Positions 51,287 to 60,373 of a stretch of 64,000 nucleotides of DNA are shown piece after piece. Under the pieces are notes generated by a model. It was not told the DNA's origin, searched no databases, and was given only the letters and a program-made list of their open reading frames with translations. Position 1 is the first letter of the stretch, and each line of letters begins with the position of its first letter. This DNA is from an uncultured Lachnospiraceae bacterium (lineage in GTDB: Bacteria > Bacillota > Clostridia > Lachnospirales > Lachnospiraceae): assembly GCA_910589075.1 (NCBI GenBank), contig CAJUSK010000028.1, positions 1 to 64,000 of the forward strand, written 5' to 3'. A program made the translations under genes and the position numbers.

Positions 51287-51810
51287 GGTGTATCCTTTCC
51301 GGCAGAAAAAGTATGCTCGATATAATAAATCCTTCTGCCGTTTTCAAGCGTTCGCATTTCTGCTTTGTGGAAGCCTCCATTCAGACAGGCGTGCAGGGAG
51401 GGGAGATTGTCCTCATAGATTTCTGCAAAAAGTCTGGAAAGGCCCAGTTCCCTGTGGACAGTCTGACAGGCATGGTAGGTGATGGCGCTTCCCAGCCCTT
51501 TCTGTGGAAAGGATTGTTTGTCTACCAGTATCCGGCCGTATTCTCCGGTTCCCTTTTCGTAATCTATATGATAGATGGCATTTCCGCCGGCAAATTTGCC
51601 CTTATAATAGAAGGCAAACATAATATCCGTCTCATCCTGTTCGTATGCTGCATACCAGTTGTATTGATTTTCTTCGGAAATCACCCCGCTGTAGAAAAAA
51701 CAGAAACGGTTCTGGTCCTGATTTCTGAGGAGCCGGTATCGCTGACTGTCTTCCAGTGTCATGGGCCGCAGTTCTATATCTCCGCTCAGACATGTAAATG
51801 TATGTTTCAT
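51283..51810 (-). CDS. GNAT acetyltransferase
   Basis: A 175-residue GNAT enzyme. IELRPMTLEDSQRYRLLRN opens the fold; GRILVDKQSFPQKGLGSAI (about 92-110) contains the acetyl-CoA pyrophosphate loop (QKGLGSA), and LFAEIYEDNLPSLHACLNGGF is the typical last motif. It overlaps the aminotransferase gene by 4 bases. An aminotransferase and a GNAT in tandem is the usual layout for making N-acetylated amino sugars (as in the PseC/PseH pair), so it probably acetylates the amine installed by its neighbour. Confidence 0.85.
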   Translation of the reverse strand: MKHTFTCLSGDIELRPMTLEDSQRYRLLRNQDQNRFCFFYSGVISEENQYNWYAAYEQDETDIMFAFYYKGKFAGGNAIYHIDYEKGTGEYGRILVDKQSFPQKGLGSAITYHACQTVHRELGLSRLFAEIYEDNLPSLHACLNGGFHKAEMRTLENGRRIYYIEHTFSAGKDTP

Positions 51811-52964
51811 GGCTGCTGCTCTTTCGCTATTTTAATGACTTCATCGCAGATATATCGCACATCATCGTAGGTCAGTTTCATGTGCATAGGCAGGGAAATG
51901 ACATGGTCACTTACATAAGAAGCTCTGGGGCATGTGCCCTGGGCATAGGCATACATCCGGTACAGGGTGTTGTCTGCATAGTGGACACCCGGATAAATAC
52001 CGGCGGAATTCAGGGCCAGGATCATTTCATCCCGGTTGGCCACCAGAATCTGGAACAGGTGGCAGGCGGATTCACAACCGTTGGGGACTGTAATCAGTTC
52101 TACCAGCTGCGGATATTTGCCCAGTTGTTCACGATACCAGGTATCCAGTTGACGGCGGTAGGCATTGTCACGGTCCAGATAGCGGAGCTGAACCAGGGCG
52201 ATGGAAGCAATGACAGAATTGCCATGAAGCTTTTGCCCGATATATTCCACGTCGTATTTCCATTTATAGTTTCCGGCGTTCACCGTACGGCTGTAGGTAT
52301 CCTTGTTGATGCCCAGCCAGCCTTTTTTACGGGCAATCTCGTCGAAATCTGCCCGCTTAAAACAGATCATGCCGCTGTCCGCTGTGGGCAGATTTTTTAC
52401 GGCCTGATAGGAGTATACTACCACTTCCGCTTCTCTGCCGGGAATTTCTCCGTGCAGCCGGGTGCCGGCCATATGAGCGGCATCCAGTATGAGAAGGAGA
52501 TTGTTTTCTTCACATATGCGGACGATTTCTTCATATTGCCCGGTATTGCCGCCGATGCCTACATAGATCAGCGCTCTCGTTTTATCTGTTATCCGTTCTC
52601 TTACGGAGGCCGGGGACAGACAGTTGGTATCGTCTATATCCGCAAACACGGCTTTCAGCCCTGCCAGGGGAATGGCGTGATTGGTGGAAACAAAGGTAAG
52701 CGGGGTGGTAATCACCTCATCCCCATCGGCCCAGCCATAGCCTTCTTTCAGAATTTCCACTGCAAGATTGAGACCGGCTGTGGCGGAATTCAGATAGTAA
52801 GCGTGTTCCAGGCCGGTATAAGCCTTCCAGGCCTCTTCAAACTGTACGGTTTTATAGCCCAGGCCTGTCCAGCCCTTTTCCAGACATTCCCGGATTTCTG
52901 CCAGACATTCGTCCACTTCAAAAGTCGGGGTAAACAGTTGTATTTCTCGTTTCTGATCTTCCAT
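51807..52964 (-). CDS. DegT/DnrJ/EryC1/StrS sugar aminotransferase
   Basis: A 385-residue PLP enzyme, the third DegT-family member in the window. NSATAGLNLAVEIL (59-72) binds the phosphate, LILDAAHMAG (158-167) has the Asp for the pyridine nitrogen (D161) and YSYQAVKNLPTADSG carries the Schiff-base lysine K190. Glutamate-dependent amination of a nucleotide-linked keto sugar is expected. It is followed with a 4-base overlap by a GNAT, so the product is likely an N-acyl amino sugar. AGAGGAG precedes the ATG. The keto-sugar-forming dehydratase is not in this operon. Confidence 0.88.
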   Translation of the reverse strand: MEDQKREIQLFTPTFEVDECLAEIRECLEKGWTGLGYKTVQFEEAWKAYTGLEHAYYLNSATAGLNLAVEILKEGYGWADGDEVITTPLTFVSTNHAIPLAGLKAVFADIDDTNCLSPASVRERITDKTRALIYVGIGGNTGQYEEIVRICEENNLLLILDAAHMAGTRLHGEIPGREAEVVVYSYQAVKNLPTADSGMICFKRADFDEIARKKGWLGINKDTYSRTVNAGNYKWKYDVEYIGQKLHGNSVIASIALVQLRYLDRDNAYRRQLDTWYREQLGKYPQLVELITVPNGCESACHLFQILVANRDEMILALNSAGIYPGVHYADNTLYRMYAYAQGTCPRASYVSDHVISLPMHMKLTYDDVRYICDEVIKIAKEQQP

Positions 52965-53006
52965 GGATCCTAGCTCCTCTCCATATATTGTATCGCAAAT
53001 TTCCGG

Positions 53007-54161
53007 TTATTTCCGGCGTTTGCGGTAACAGCGCAACAGCTTTTTGTAGATGTTTTCGATTCCGTCCACCATAGTTTCATAGGGGAAGCTGCGGGGCGGT
53101 ATATGATCAAAGGCCTCGTCCCCCTGTTCAATGACACTTTGCAGGCGGTCGGCCAGCGCGTTGCTGTTTCTGTTCTCAAAAAACAGACAGTCTCCATAGA
53201 CCACCTCAGTCAATGCGCCGCCGGTGCTGGAAATAATTTTTTTGCCCATCTGACAGGCTTCCAGGGCGCTGAGCCCGAACCCTTCCGTGACGGAGGGAAC
53301 CACCACATAGTCGGCCTGCAGGATGCAGCGGCACAAATCTTCTCTTTGCAGGGAATCACGGACCAGTACGGTTTTTTGCAGGCCATACCGGGAAATGGAA
53401 CGGATGAACTTACGGCGCAGTCCTGCCGGTTCCGCGCCCAAAATAAAGCAGAATCGGATATTTTTTAAATTGACACCCCGCATTTTCAGGGCACGGATGG
53501 CTTCCTGATATACATAAATGCCTTTGGTCTGTCCGGGGCGTCCATAATAGAGAAAAATGCGTTCCCGTGCGCCCAGACCGAAATACTCCCGCAGATTCAG
53601 CGAAGACTTTTCGGCTACGGAAGCGTCCATTTCGTTGACTGCATTGTATACACAGACCACCCTCTTATGTTTGCCGCAGTACGCGAGGATGTCCCGTTTG
53701 GTTGCCTGAGATACCGCGTGATAGATATCAAAGGGCTGGCGGCATACAAACTGTTCATAGAGCCAGAATGCGCTGGCATGGATAAAATCCTCCACCCAGA
53801 ACCATTTGGGGCCTCTCACTTCATGAACCGTCAGTACGGATGGTTTATGATATTTCCGCGCCAGACGGCTGGCAGGAAAAGCCGGGGTGAAAATAGAGGC
53901 ATGTACCACATCACACCATGCGATATGTTCCTCAATATCCCTGGCGGGTATAATCGGATGGCCAAACATGGATTTCCATGGAAAATAGTAGACATCCATA
54001 CCCAGAACGGTTTTATGCCCCAGGTATTCGTCTCCCACATTTCTGGCAAGGACACGGATTTTATGACCCCGCTGCAAAAGTCCCTGTACCATATCATAAA
54101 AAATTCGTTCCCCGCCGCCTACGTAAGGATAGAAGTGGGGAAGTACAAAACAGATTTTCAT
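53007..54161 (-). CDS. GT4-type glycosyltransferase
   Basis: A 384-residue GT-B enzyme. The N-terminus has HFYPYVGGGERIFYDM with the glycine-rich acceptor loop; the C-terminal half has FLYYGRPGQTKGIYVYQEA and the E-x7-E pair in SVTEGFGLSALEACQMG, followed by KIISSTGGALTEVV. The ATG at 54161 is chosen because AAGGTGG lies 8 bases upstream; a GTG four codons earlier overlaps that site. First gene of the six-gene minus-strand operon; the divergent gene starts at 54.4 kb. The sugar transferred is unknown. Confidence 0.87.
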   Translation of the reverse strand: MKICFVLPHFYPYVGGGERIFYDMVQGLLQRGHKIRVLARNVGDEYLGHKTVLGMDVYYFPWKSMFGHPIIPARDIEEHIAWCDVVHASIFTPAFPASRLARKYHKPSVLTVHEVRGPKWFWVEDFIHASAFWLYEQFVCRQPFDIYHAVSQATKRDILAYCGKHKRVVCVYNAVNEMDASVAEKSSLNLREYFGLGARERIFLYYGRPGQTKGIYVYQEAIRALKMRGVNLKNIRFCFILGAEPAGLRRKFIRSISRYGLQKTVLVRDSLQREDLCRCILQADYVVVPSVTEGFGLSALEACQMGKKIISSTGGALTEVVYGDCLFFENRNSNALADRLQSVIEQGDEAFDHIPPRSFPYETMVDGIENIYKKLLRCYRKRRK

Positions 54162-54192
54162 AATAAAAACCACCTTATGCAGTAAATCTCCG

Positions 54193-54223
54193 TACTATGA
54201 AAGCGCCATTTGTTTTCATAGTA
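54193..54223. promoter_or_regulatory. 10-bp inverted repeat in the divergent control region
   Basis: TACTATGAAA (54193-54202) and TTTCATAGTA (54214-54223) are perfect inverted arms. The right arm overlaps a TATACT -10-like box for the minus-strand operon (54225-54220), whose -35 is poor. An operator controlling the minus-strand operon is the simplest reading; it would form a hairpin in the 5' leader of that transcript. Confidence 0.5.
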
Positions 54224-54277
54224 TACCCAATAACAGTTAAATGCTACCACATTTTATAAAATAAAACAATGATAGAG

Positions 54278-54306
54278 TTTACATGAATTTTCTGATTTGG
54301 TATACT
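54278..54306 (+). promoter_or_regulatory. Sigma-A promoter of the 54.4-63.4 kb operon
   Basis: TTTACA (54278-54283), 17 bases, TATACT (54301-54306) with TGG just before it. Transcription should start near 54313, about 90 bases ahead of the first ATG. Confidence 0.75.
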
Positions 54307-54401
54307 GAAATAATGAAAATTGTGGAATAATGTACGAAAGAAGTAACGCTTCAGCATGTCTGAACTGTTGCCATAAGAAGTTCCAAAGGAGCATATTCTG
54401 T

Positions 54402-56225
54402 ATGAAAAATCTGTTGAATGGCTGGAAACAGCAGAGCAATATAAAAAAAGCGGCTGATGTGGCGGGGATGTTGATTGTACTGGCCGGTTTGTGTGTCAGC
54501 ATTCTGATGAACTGTGCCGGACGAAGTCTGTGGCTGGACGAGGCCATGCTGGCTTTTTCTTTCAGTAAACGGTCATTGCTGAATCTGACCTGGGGCGTTT
54601 TTGAATGGGAGCAGAGCGCGCCTGTTCTGTATCTGTACTGTGTCAAACTGCTGACGCTGGTTTTTGGCAATACGGAGGCTGTTTTGCGCAGCTTTTCTAT
54701 TATTTCTTATGTGGTGGTACTGTTTTTAAGCGGCTGTGTGGCAAAATGGCTGTTTGGCATAAAGTATCCCGTGCTGGTCAGCGCTTTTCTGGCGAACATG
54801 AATTTTATTCTCAAATATTCCAATGAGTTCAAGCAGTATCTGTCGGAATGCATATGGGTGCTGCTTGTACTTCTTGTATACTATTTATATAAGGAAAAAG
54901 GACTGGCCTGGTGGAAAATGATGGTCGGGTTTATGGTCTTTATATGGGGCGCCAATCCGGCGTGCTTTTTTATCGGCGGTGTGTTGCTGTATGAGTTTAT
55001 TTCCGGCGTGGCTGCAAAAGACAAAACAATCGTGAGAAACAGTCTTTTTACCGGTGTGGGTGTGGGCGTCAGCTTTGTGGTGTATTATATATACTGGCTC
55101 CGTGGTATGGCTCTGAACGGCGCTATGCAGAGCTATTGGGAAAATGCCAGCTTCCCTCTGATTCCCCGGAGCCTGGATGACCTGAAAATGGCAAAAGCCA
55201 TGGTCTATGAGATATTCATTACCTTCCGGGATGCCAGGATTTTTATGGTCGCTTTTGTGCTTGCGGCATTTTTGCTGGGGGTATTTTATGAGCGGAACCG
55301 GTATTGCATGGTCGTTTTTCTCGGATTTCTGGTTTCGCTGTTTGCTTCATATATTCATATGTTTCCCATTGCGGACAGGCTCTGGTGCTTTTCGTTTCCG
55401 GTGTTTACCATTTTGGCTTTTTATGCCATTGACCGGATGGCATCGGGCGGTGGCAAGGCCGAAGTATCGGCTCTTTTTCTGATGTTTGCGCTGATGCTTA
55501 CCAACAATGGTATCCTTGTATACAGAAATGCGGAGAACGTATTTCAGAAAGGTGAAGAGGCCAATCCTGTCATTGCATGGCTGCAGGAGCATGTAGCGGA
55601 AGATGAAAAGGTATATGTCTATTATCAGAGTATACCGGTTACCAAATATAAAATCGGTTATGATACACAGCGGATCGGCGATGTGGCAGAGGACAATATT
55701 ATCTGGGCCACGGATACCCTTGACAAGGAGGATGCCCAGGGAGACATCGAAAAAGTGTTGGGAGAAGAGAAATGTTATATTCTGGCATCCCATGCGCCGG
55801 CGGAACGGATTGATCCGCTGCTGCATGCGGCGGCAGAACAGGGCAGTCTGGAAATTGTATACAATGTATACGAAACACCTCTTTATTTTTATGCATCTTC
55901 TCCCGCCCATATGAAGAGCCGTGTGCAATATGAACTGATCTCCCAGGAAGAGGAAGGGGACACCTGTTATGTGACAATCCGGGTGGAAAATACCGGCTCT
56001 GCTTATATCAATACAAAATATGATGCTGTCAGAGTGGCATGCCGGGAACGGGATGATATTGGGACAAATCTGTGGGGGAATCTGGCGCCTGGAGACTATT
56101 TTGACATGCCTTTGCAGTTTGACTGGAAGGGAGAGACCTGCGTTGCGCTGCAACTGAAAAACGGCGACCGGTACTGGTATGATGAGCTGGGCTGTGAGCC
56201 GATTATGATTACAAAGGGAGAATAG
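54402..56225 (+). CDS. GT-C membrane glycosyltransferase, GT39-like
   Basis: A 607-residue protein with about 11 membrane spans and an outer C-terminal domain (about 400-607). The first outer loop has GRSLWLDEAMLAFSFS with D46-E47, and the next one ILKYSNEFKQYLSE, both typical of GT-C enzymes that use polyprenyl-phosphate sugars. The start is the ATG at 54402 after AAAGGAG (54385-54391); an ATG 24 codons upstream is in frame but would precede a hydrophilic, Cys-containing extension. First gene of an operon that continues with an MBOAT/SGNH acylation pair only 2 bases after its stop. Confidence 0.75.
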   Translation: MKNLLNGWKQQSNIKKAADVAGMLIVLAGLCVSILMNCAGRSLWLDEAMLAFSFSKRSLLNLTWGVFEWEQSAPVLYLYCVKLLTLVFGNTEAVLRSFSIISYVVVLFLSGCVAKWLFGIKYPVLVSAFLANMNFILKYSNEFKQYLSECIWVLLVLLVYYLYKEKGLAWWKMMVGFMVFIWGANPACFFIGGVLLYEFISGVAAKDKTIVRNSLFTGVGVGVSFVVYYIYWLRGMALNGAMQSYWENASFPLIPRSLDDLKMAKAMVYEIFITFRDARIFMVAFVLAAFLLGVFYERNRYCMVVFLGFLVSLFASYIHMFPIADRLWCFSFPVFTILAFYAIDRMASGGGKAEVSALFLMFALMLTNNGILVYRNAENVFQKGEEANPVIAWLQEHVAEDEKVYVYYQSIPVTKYKIGYDTQRIGDVAEDNIIWATDTLDKEDAQGDIEKVLGEEKCYILASHAPAERIDPLLHAAAEQGSLEIVYNVYETPLYFYASSPAHMKSRVQYELISQEEEGDTCYVTIRVENTGSAYINTKYDAVRVACRERDDIGTNLWGNLAPGDYFDMPLQFDWKGETCVALQLKNGDRYWYDELGCEPIMITKGE

Positions 56226-56227
56226 GG

Positions 56228-57751
56228 ATGGTATTTACATCATATCAGTTTCTGCTGTTTCTGCCGGTTGTTTTGGCGCTGTATTTTGTGATACCGGCAA
56301 GCTGGCGGGTCAGTTGGCTGCTGGTGGTCAGTTGTCTGTTTTATATGAACTTTCATCCCGGCGCGCCGGTAATCCTGGCGCTGGTGACAGGTGTATCCTG
56401 GTATGCAGGGATTTGTCTGGAAAAAGCCTCCGTGATGAAAGCTGAGGGGGCATCAGGGCAGGCTGAGGAAGGTTTTGGGCAAAAGAGCAGAACCATATGG
56501 AGAACGAGTCTGTTGTTCATACTCTTTGTATTTGTGGTTTTTAAATATACGGATTTTATTCTGGAAAATATCAATGGTATACTGCCGGGAACGGAAACTG
56601 TGGCATTGCCCTTTTCCCTGGTGGCGCCGGTGGGGATTTCCTACTATACCTTTCAGGTGATCAGCTATCTTGCGGATGTGCGTCAGGGAAAGATACAGGC
56701 AGAGAAGCATATTTTGCGGTACGCTTTGTATGTTACTTTTTTCCCGAAAATCATTTCCGGCCCCATAGAGCGGGCGGAAGGATTCCTGGTGCAGATCCGG
56801 GAATGCCGGCAGTGGAATCTGTGGGACGGCAGACGGGTGCGGGACGGCCTGGTGCTGATGATGTGGGGGTATTTTCAGAAGCTGGTCATTGCGGACCGAC
56901 TTGCCATACTGACAGGAGAGGTGTTCGGGCATTATCAAAGCTATGGATCTGTGGAACTGTTTGTGGGGGCGGCGGCTTTTTATTTGCAGCTTTATGCGGA
57001 TTTTGACGGCTATACCAATATAGCCAGAGGGACGGCGAAGATCATGGGATTTACGCTGGCAGAAAATTTCCGGGCGCCGTTTTTTGCCAGGAGTATCCGT
57101 GAATATTGGGGCAGATGGCATATTTCCCTGAGTTCCTGGCTGCGGGACTATATTTATATCCCGCTGGGGGGCAACCGGAAGGGTGAGCTGCGCCGCCTGC
57201 TGAATCTGATGGTTACATTTCTGGTCAGTGGTTTCTGGCATGGAGCAGCCTGGAATTATGTGTTCTGGGGTGTGCTGCATGGCGCTTACGAGGTGGCTGA
57301 GTGTGTGTCAAAGCCCTGGGTGGACAGGCTGAACAGGCGATTGCATACCCGCACGGAATCGTTCAGCTATCGTTTGTTTCAGACGGTAAAATGCTGGCTG
57401 CTTGTATGTTTCGCGTACATTTTTTTCAAGACGCCTACGGCGTTGGACGGGTTTCGCTATTTGAAGCGCATGGCTACGAAGTGGAATCCCTGGGTATTGT
57501 TTGACGGCAGCCTGTACACGCTTGGCATTTCCCAGAAATATGTATCTATGTTGTTTCTGGCGGTGGCGCTGCTTCTTCTGGTGGACTGGCTGAAATATAA
57601 AAAGGGAATGGAACTGGATCTGTGGCTGTCAAAGCAGTGTATCTGGTTTCGCTGGTCTGTGATGCTGGGATGTATTCTGGCGGTCATCATTCTGGGCGCG
57701 TATGGGCCTGACTATGATGCAGCGGACTTTATTTATTTCCAGTTCAATTAA
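56228..57751 (+). CDS. MBOAT O-acyltransferase (AlgI/DltB-like)
   Basis: A 507-residue membrane-bound O-acyltransferase. FTSYQFLLFLPVVLALYF at the N-terminus, GISYYTFQVISYLADV, FPKIISGPIERA, then SIREYWGRWHISLSSWLRDYIY in its parts (REYWGRWHISLSSWL) and SGFWHGAAWNYVFW near residue 333 with the conserved histidine are all hallmarks of the AlgI/DltB group. It moves an acyl (usually acetyl) group from the cytoplasm to the outer face. The SGNH protein encoded 16 bases downstream is the likely transferase that passes it to the polysaccharide. The GGGAGAATAGGG site is good. Confidence 0.92.
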   Translation: MVFTSYQFLLFLPVVLALYFVIPASWRVSWLLVVSCLFYMNFHPGAPVILALVTGVSWYAGICLEKASVMKAEGASGQAEEGFGQKSRTIWRTSLLFILFVFVVFKYTDFILENINGILPGTETVALPFSLVAPVGISYYTFQVISYLADVRQGKIQAEKHILRYALYVTFFPKIISGPIERAEGFLVQIRECRQWNLWDGRRVRDGLVLMMWGYFQKLVIADRLAILTGEVFGHYQSYGSVELFVGAAAFYLQLYADFDGYTNIARGTAKIMGFTLAENFRAPFFARSIREYWGRWHISLSSWLRDYIYIPLGGNRKGELRRLLNLMVTFLVSGFWHGAAWNYVFWGVLHGAYEVAECVSKPWVDRLNRRLHTRTESFSYRLFQTVKCWLLVCFAYIFFKTPTALDGFRYLKRMATKWNPWVLFDGSLYTLGISQKYVSMLFLAVALLLLVDWLKYKKGMELDLWLSKQCIWFRWSVMLGCILAVIILGAYGPDYDAADFIYFQFN

Positions 57752-57766
57752 TAAGCGGAGGTAAAC

Positions 57767-59206
57767 ATGAGATTTGGCAAAGTCTGGAGTCTGGGGAAAA
57801 GCCTGGGGAAAACGGCGCTGTTTCTGCTGCTTCTGTTTGGCCTGTTTTTGAAGGGGGAACAGATTTTAAAGCTGGATATGGGACATCGGGGGACGGATAA
57901 TGTAAACGGATTTTATGCGGAAGAGGAGAATTCCGTGGAAGTGCTTTTCATCGGGTCCAGTACGATGTTCTGCACGGCGGATCCTCTTGTTTTGTATGAA
58001 GAATACGGCATTGCCTCCTATGATTTCGGCAGTTCTGCCCAGCCCTTTGAACTGAGTCTTCTGTATATGCAGGAAGCCCTGAAAACCCAGAAGCCAAAAG
58101 TGATTGCGCTGGAAGTATTGAGCATTGGCAATGAGCTGGATACCAACAAGGCGGATAACTTAAACTATGGATTGACGGATATGCCGTTTTCGAAAGAGAA
58201 GGCGGCGGGACTGTATGATATGTTTCGAAATGACAAGGGGGCGGGGATTTCGTATCTGATTCCCATGCTGCAATACAAGGATCGATGGCAGGAACTGACA
58301 AAGGAAGACTTTGTGCACAGAGCAGACGGGAAAAATTATACAAAAGGCGCGTATACGCCGGATCTTATTGCACCGTCGCCGCTGGATTTCTCGTCCTATT
58401 ATGAAGAAGAGCCGTTTGCCATTCCGCAGCGGAACCGTGTGATTTTTGACCGGATGGTTCGTCTGTGCGAAGAAAATGACATTCAGCTGTTGTTGTTTAA
58501 AGCACCCAATATCGGCTGGAAGATCAGCCAGACAAAGGCGGTAGCCGCGCTGGCGGAGGAATATGGCCTGCCGTTTATAGACTTTTTTTCTCTGATGGAC
58601 GAACTGGGAGTAGATCCCGCAAGGGACTTTCGGGACAACAGCCACTTTAACCGGTATGGTTCCCGGAAGGCTTCCCTGTATCTGGGCGCCTATCTGCGTG
58701 AGCACTATACACTGACAGACTGGCGGGCAACGGACAGGGAGAATTCCTGGGATCTGGCGCTGGAAAACCGTGCCCATGACAGAGCCAACGAGCAGGTCTG
58801 CCGGGCGGAGGGATTGCCGGATTATATGTCGGTGCTGCCTTATGGGGGCCATACCATTGTGTTCTCGGTGACGGGGGATACGGGCGGCATGGAAGAATTT
58901 CTCAGAGGCCTTGCCGCTGCTTTTGGCCTGGACGAAGGCAGCCTGCTGGAAGGCGGGACATTCGCGGTGAGAGACGGGCAGTGTATCAGTGGACTCATCG
59001 GCGCTTCCCAGGAGGCATGGTACTGGGAAGAAGGGTTTGACACGCTGATGCTGACCGGATACAGCATTACGTATAACCGGGAAATGTATCAGCCTGTGGA
59101 CCATGGGATCACCATACTGGTATATGACAATGTATGGCAGGAACTGGTGGATGTGGCGGGATTTGACGCATATAACCCGGCTTACAGTATTCGGCCGCAG
59201 GAGTAG
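57767..59206 (+). CDS. Membrane-anchored SGNH hydrolase/acetyltransferase partner of the MBOAT
   Basis: A 479-residue protein with one N-terminal membrane segment (about 14-30) and an outer SGNH-fold domain. VLFIGSSTMFC (about 60-70) contains the nucleophile-region serine, and FRDNSHFNRYG gives the D290-x-x-H293 pair. This is the pattern of DltD/AlgJ-type proteins that transfer acetyl or other acyl groups to surface polymers together with an MBOAT. The C-terminal portion (about 330-479) is longer than the core fold and of unknown use. AAGCGGAGG precedes the ATG. Confidence 0.82.
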   Translation: MRFGKVWSLGKSLGKTALFLLLLFGLFLKGEQILKLDMGHRGTDNVNGFYAEEENSVEVLFIGSSTMFCTADPLVLYEEYGIASYDFGSSAQPFELSLLYMQEALKTQKPKVIALEVLSIGNELDTNKADNLNYGLTDMPFSKEKAAGLYDMFRNDKGAGISYLIPMLQYKDRWQELTKEDFVHRADGKNYTKGAYTPDLIAPSPLDFSSYYEEEPFAIPQRNRVIFDRMVRLCEENDIQLLLFKAPNIGWKISQTKAVAALAEEYGLPFIDFFSLMDELGVDPARDFRDNSHFNRYGSRKASLYLGAYLREHYTLTDWRATDRENSWDLALENRAHDRANEQVCRAEGLPDYMSVLPYGGHTIVFSVTGDTGGMEEFLRGLAAAFGLDEGSLLEGGTFAVRDGQCISGLIGASQEAWYWEEGFDTLMLTGYSITYNREMYQPVDHGITILVYDNVWQELVDVAGFDAYNPAYSIRPQE

Positions 59207-59210
59207 GAGA

Positions 59211-60356
59211 ATGGGAAAAGTGACAGAAAAAACGGTGCGGATCCTGCATGTGATGGGGCGGCTGGACCGGGGCGGTGCGGAAACCATGGTGATGAATCTG
59301 TACCGGCATATGGACAGAGAACGGATACAGTTTGATTTTGTCATCCATACAGAGGATGTATGTGATTATACGGAAGAAATACAGAGGATGGGCGGCAGAA
59401 TCTATTCCATGGTACCTTTTCGGTGGAATACAGCGGCAGGTTACAGAAGGCAGTGGCGGAAATTCCTTCGGGTACATCCGGAGTATTCCATTATCCATGG
59501 ACATATGCGCAGCACCGCTTCCCTCTACCTGGCTGAAGCCAGACGGGCAGGGCGGGTTGCCATTGCCCACAGTCACAATACATCTTCGGGCAGCGGGCTT
59601 TCGGCAGTGGTGAAAAATATATTGCAGTTTCCCCTGCGGTTTCAGGCGGATTATCTGTTTGCCTGTTCCGTGCAGGCAGGTATCTGGCTGTATGGCAGAC
59701 GGGCCTGTCAGAGTCATCGGTTTCATGTCCTCCCCAATGGGGTAGAAACGGCAGCTTTTCAGTTTGATGCCGGGAGACGTCAAAAGATCCGTCAGGAATT
59801 GCTGGGGAGTGGAGCGTCGGATATGCCGGTTTTTGTTCATGCAGGGCGCATGGAACCCCAGAAAAACCATGATTTTCTCATACAGGTGATGGAAGAGGTG
59901 AGGAAGCTGTGTCCGGATGCCTGTCTCTGGCTGTGTGGCAGCGGCCCATTGCAGGGACGGTTGGAGGACGTAGTCCGGGCGTCGGGTCTGCCGGTACGTT
60001 TCCTGGGTGTCCGAACCGATATGGCTGCGCTATTGCAGGCGGCGGATGGTATGATATTTCCCTCTCTGTTTGAGGGGCTTCCGGTAACGCTTGTGGAGGC
60101 ACAGGCAGCCGGTTTGCCTGTATTGATGTCAGATACCATTACCCGTGAAGTGGTGTTGACCGGCCTGGTGGAGACATTGCCGCTTGCGGCGCCGCCGGCG
60201 CAGTGGGCCAGGCGGGGGCTGGAAATGGCCGGACAGGTGCGAAACCGGTCAGAATTTGCCGGTATGATCAGGCAAAGGGGCTATGATGCAGCGGAAAATG
60301 CCAGGAAGCTGGCCCGATTTTACAGAGGTGTGCTGGAGCGGCATGGGAGCAGATAA
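59211..60356 (+). CDS. GT4-type glycosyltransferase (EpsF-like)
   Basis: A 381-residue GT-B enzyme. RILHVMGRLDRGGAETMVMN (about 9-28) is the N-terminal signature of the EpsF/EpsD-like group, FVHAGRMEPQKNHDFLI begins the donor half and FPSLFEGLPVTLVEAQAAG contains the E-x7-E pair. The open frame begins far upstream inside the SGNH gene, but GCAGGAG (59197-59203) places the start at the ATG at 59211, five bases after the previous stop. Soluble or membrane-associated. Sugar unknown. Confidence 0.87.
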   Translation: MGKVTEKTVRILHVMGRLDRGGAETMVMNLYRHMDRERIQFDFVIHTEDVCDYTEEIQRMGGRIYSMVPFRWNTAAGYRRQWRKFLRVHPEYSIIHGHMRSTASLYLAEARRAGRVAIAHSHNTSSGSGLSAVVKNILQFPLRFQADYLFACSVQAGIWLYGRRACQSHRFHVLPNGVETAAFQFDAGRRQKIRQELLGSGASDMPVFVHAGRMEPQKNHDFLIQVMEEVRKLCPDACLWLCGSGPLQGRLEDVVRASGLPVRFLGVRTDMAALLQAADGMIFPSLFEGLPVTLVEAQAAGLPVLMSDTITREVVLTGLVETLPLAAPPAQWARRGLEMAGQVRNRSEFAGMIRQRGYDAAENARKLARFYRGVLERHGSR

Positions 60357-60373
60357 AGGATGGACGGGAAACG

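Noticed and set aside
51798..52973. A 391-codon + strand ORF opposite the aminotransferase gene.
   Set aside because: The minus-strand frame has all PLP aminotransferase motifs and overlapping operon neighbours; the + frame has none and is a codon-bias shadow.
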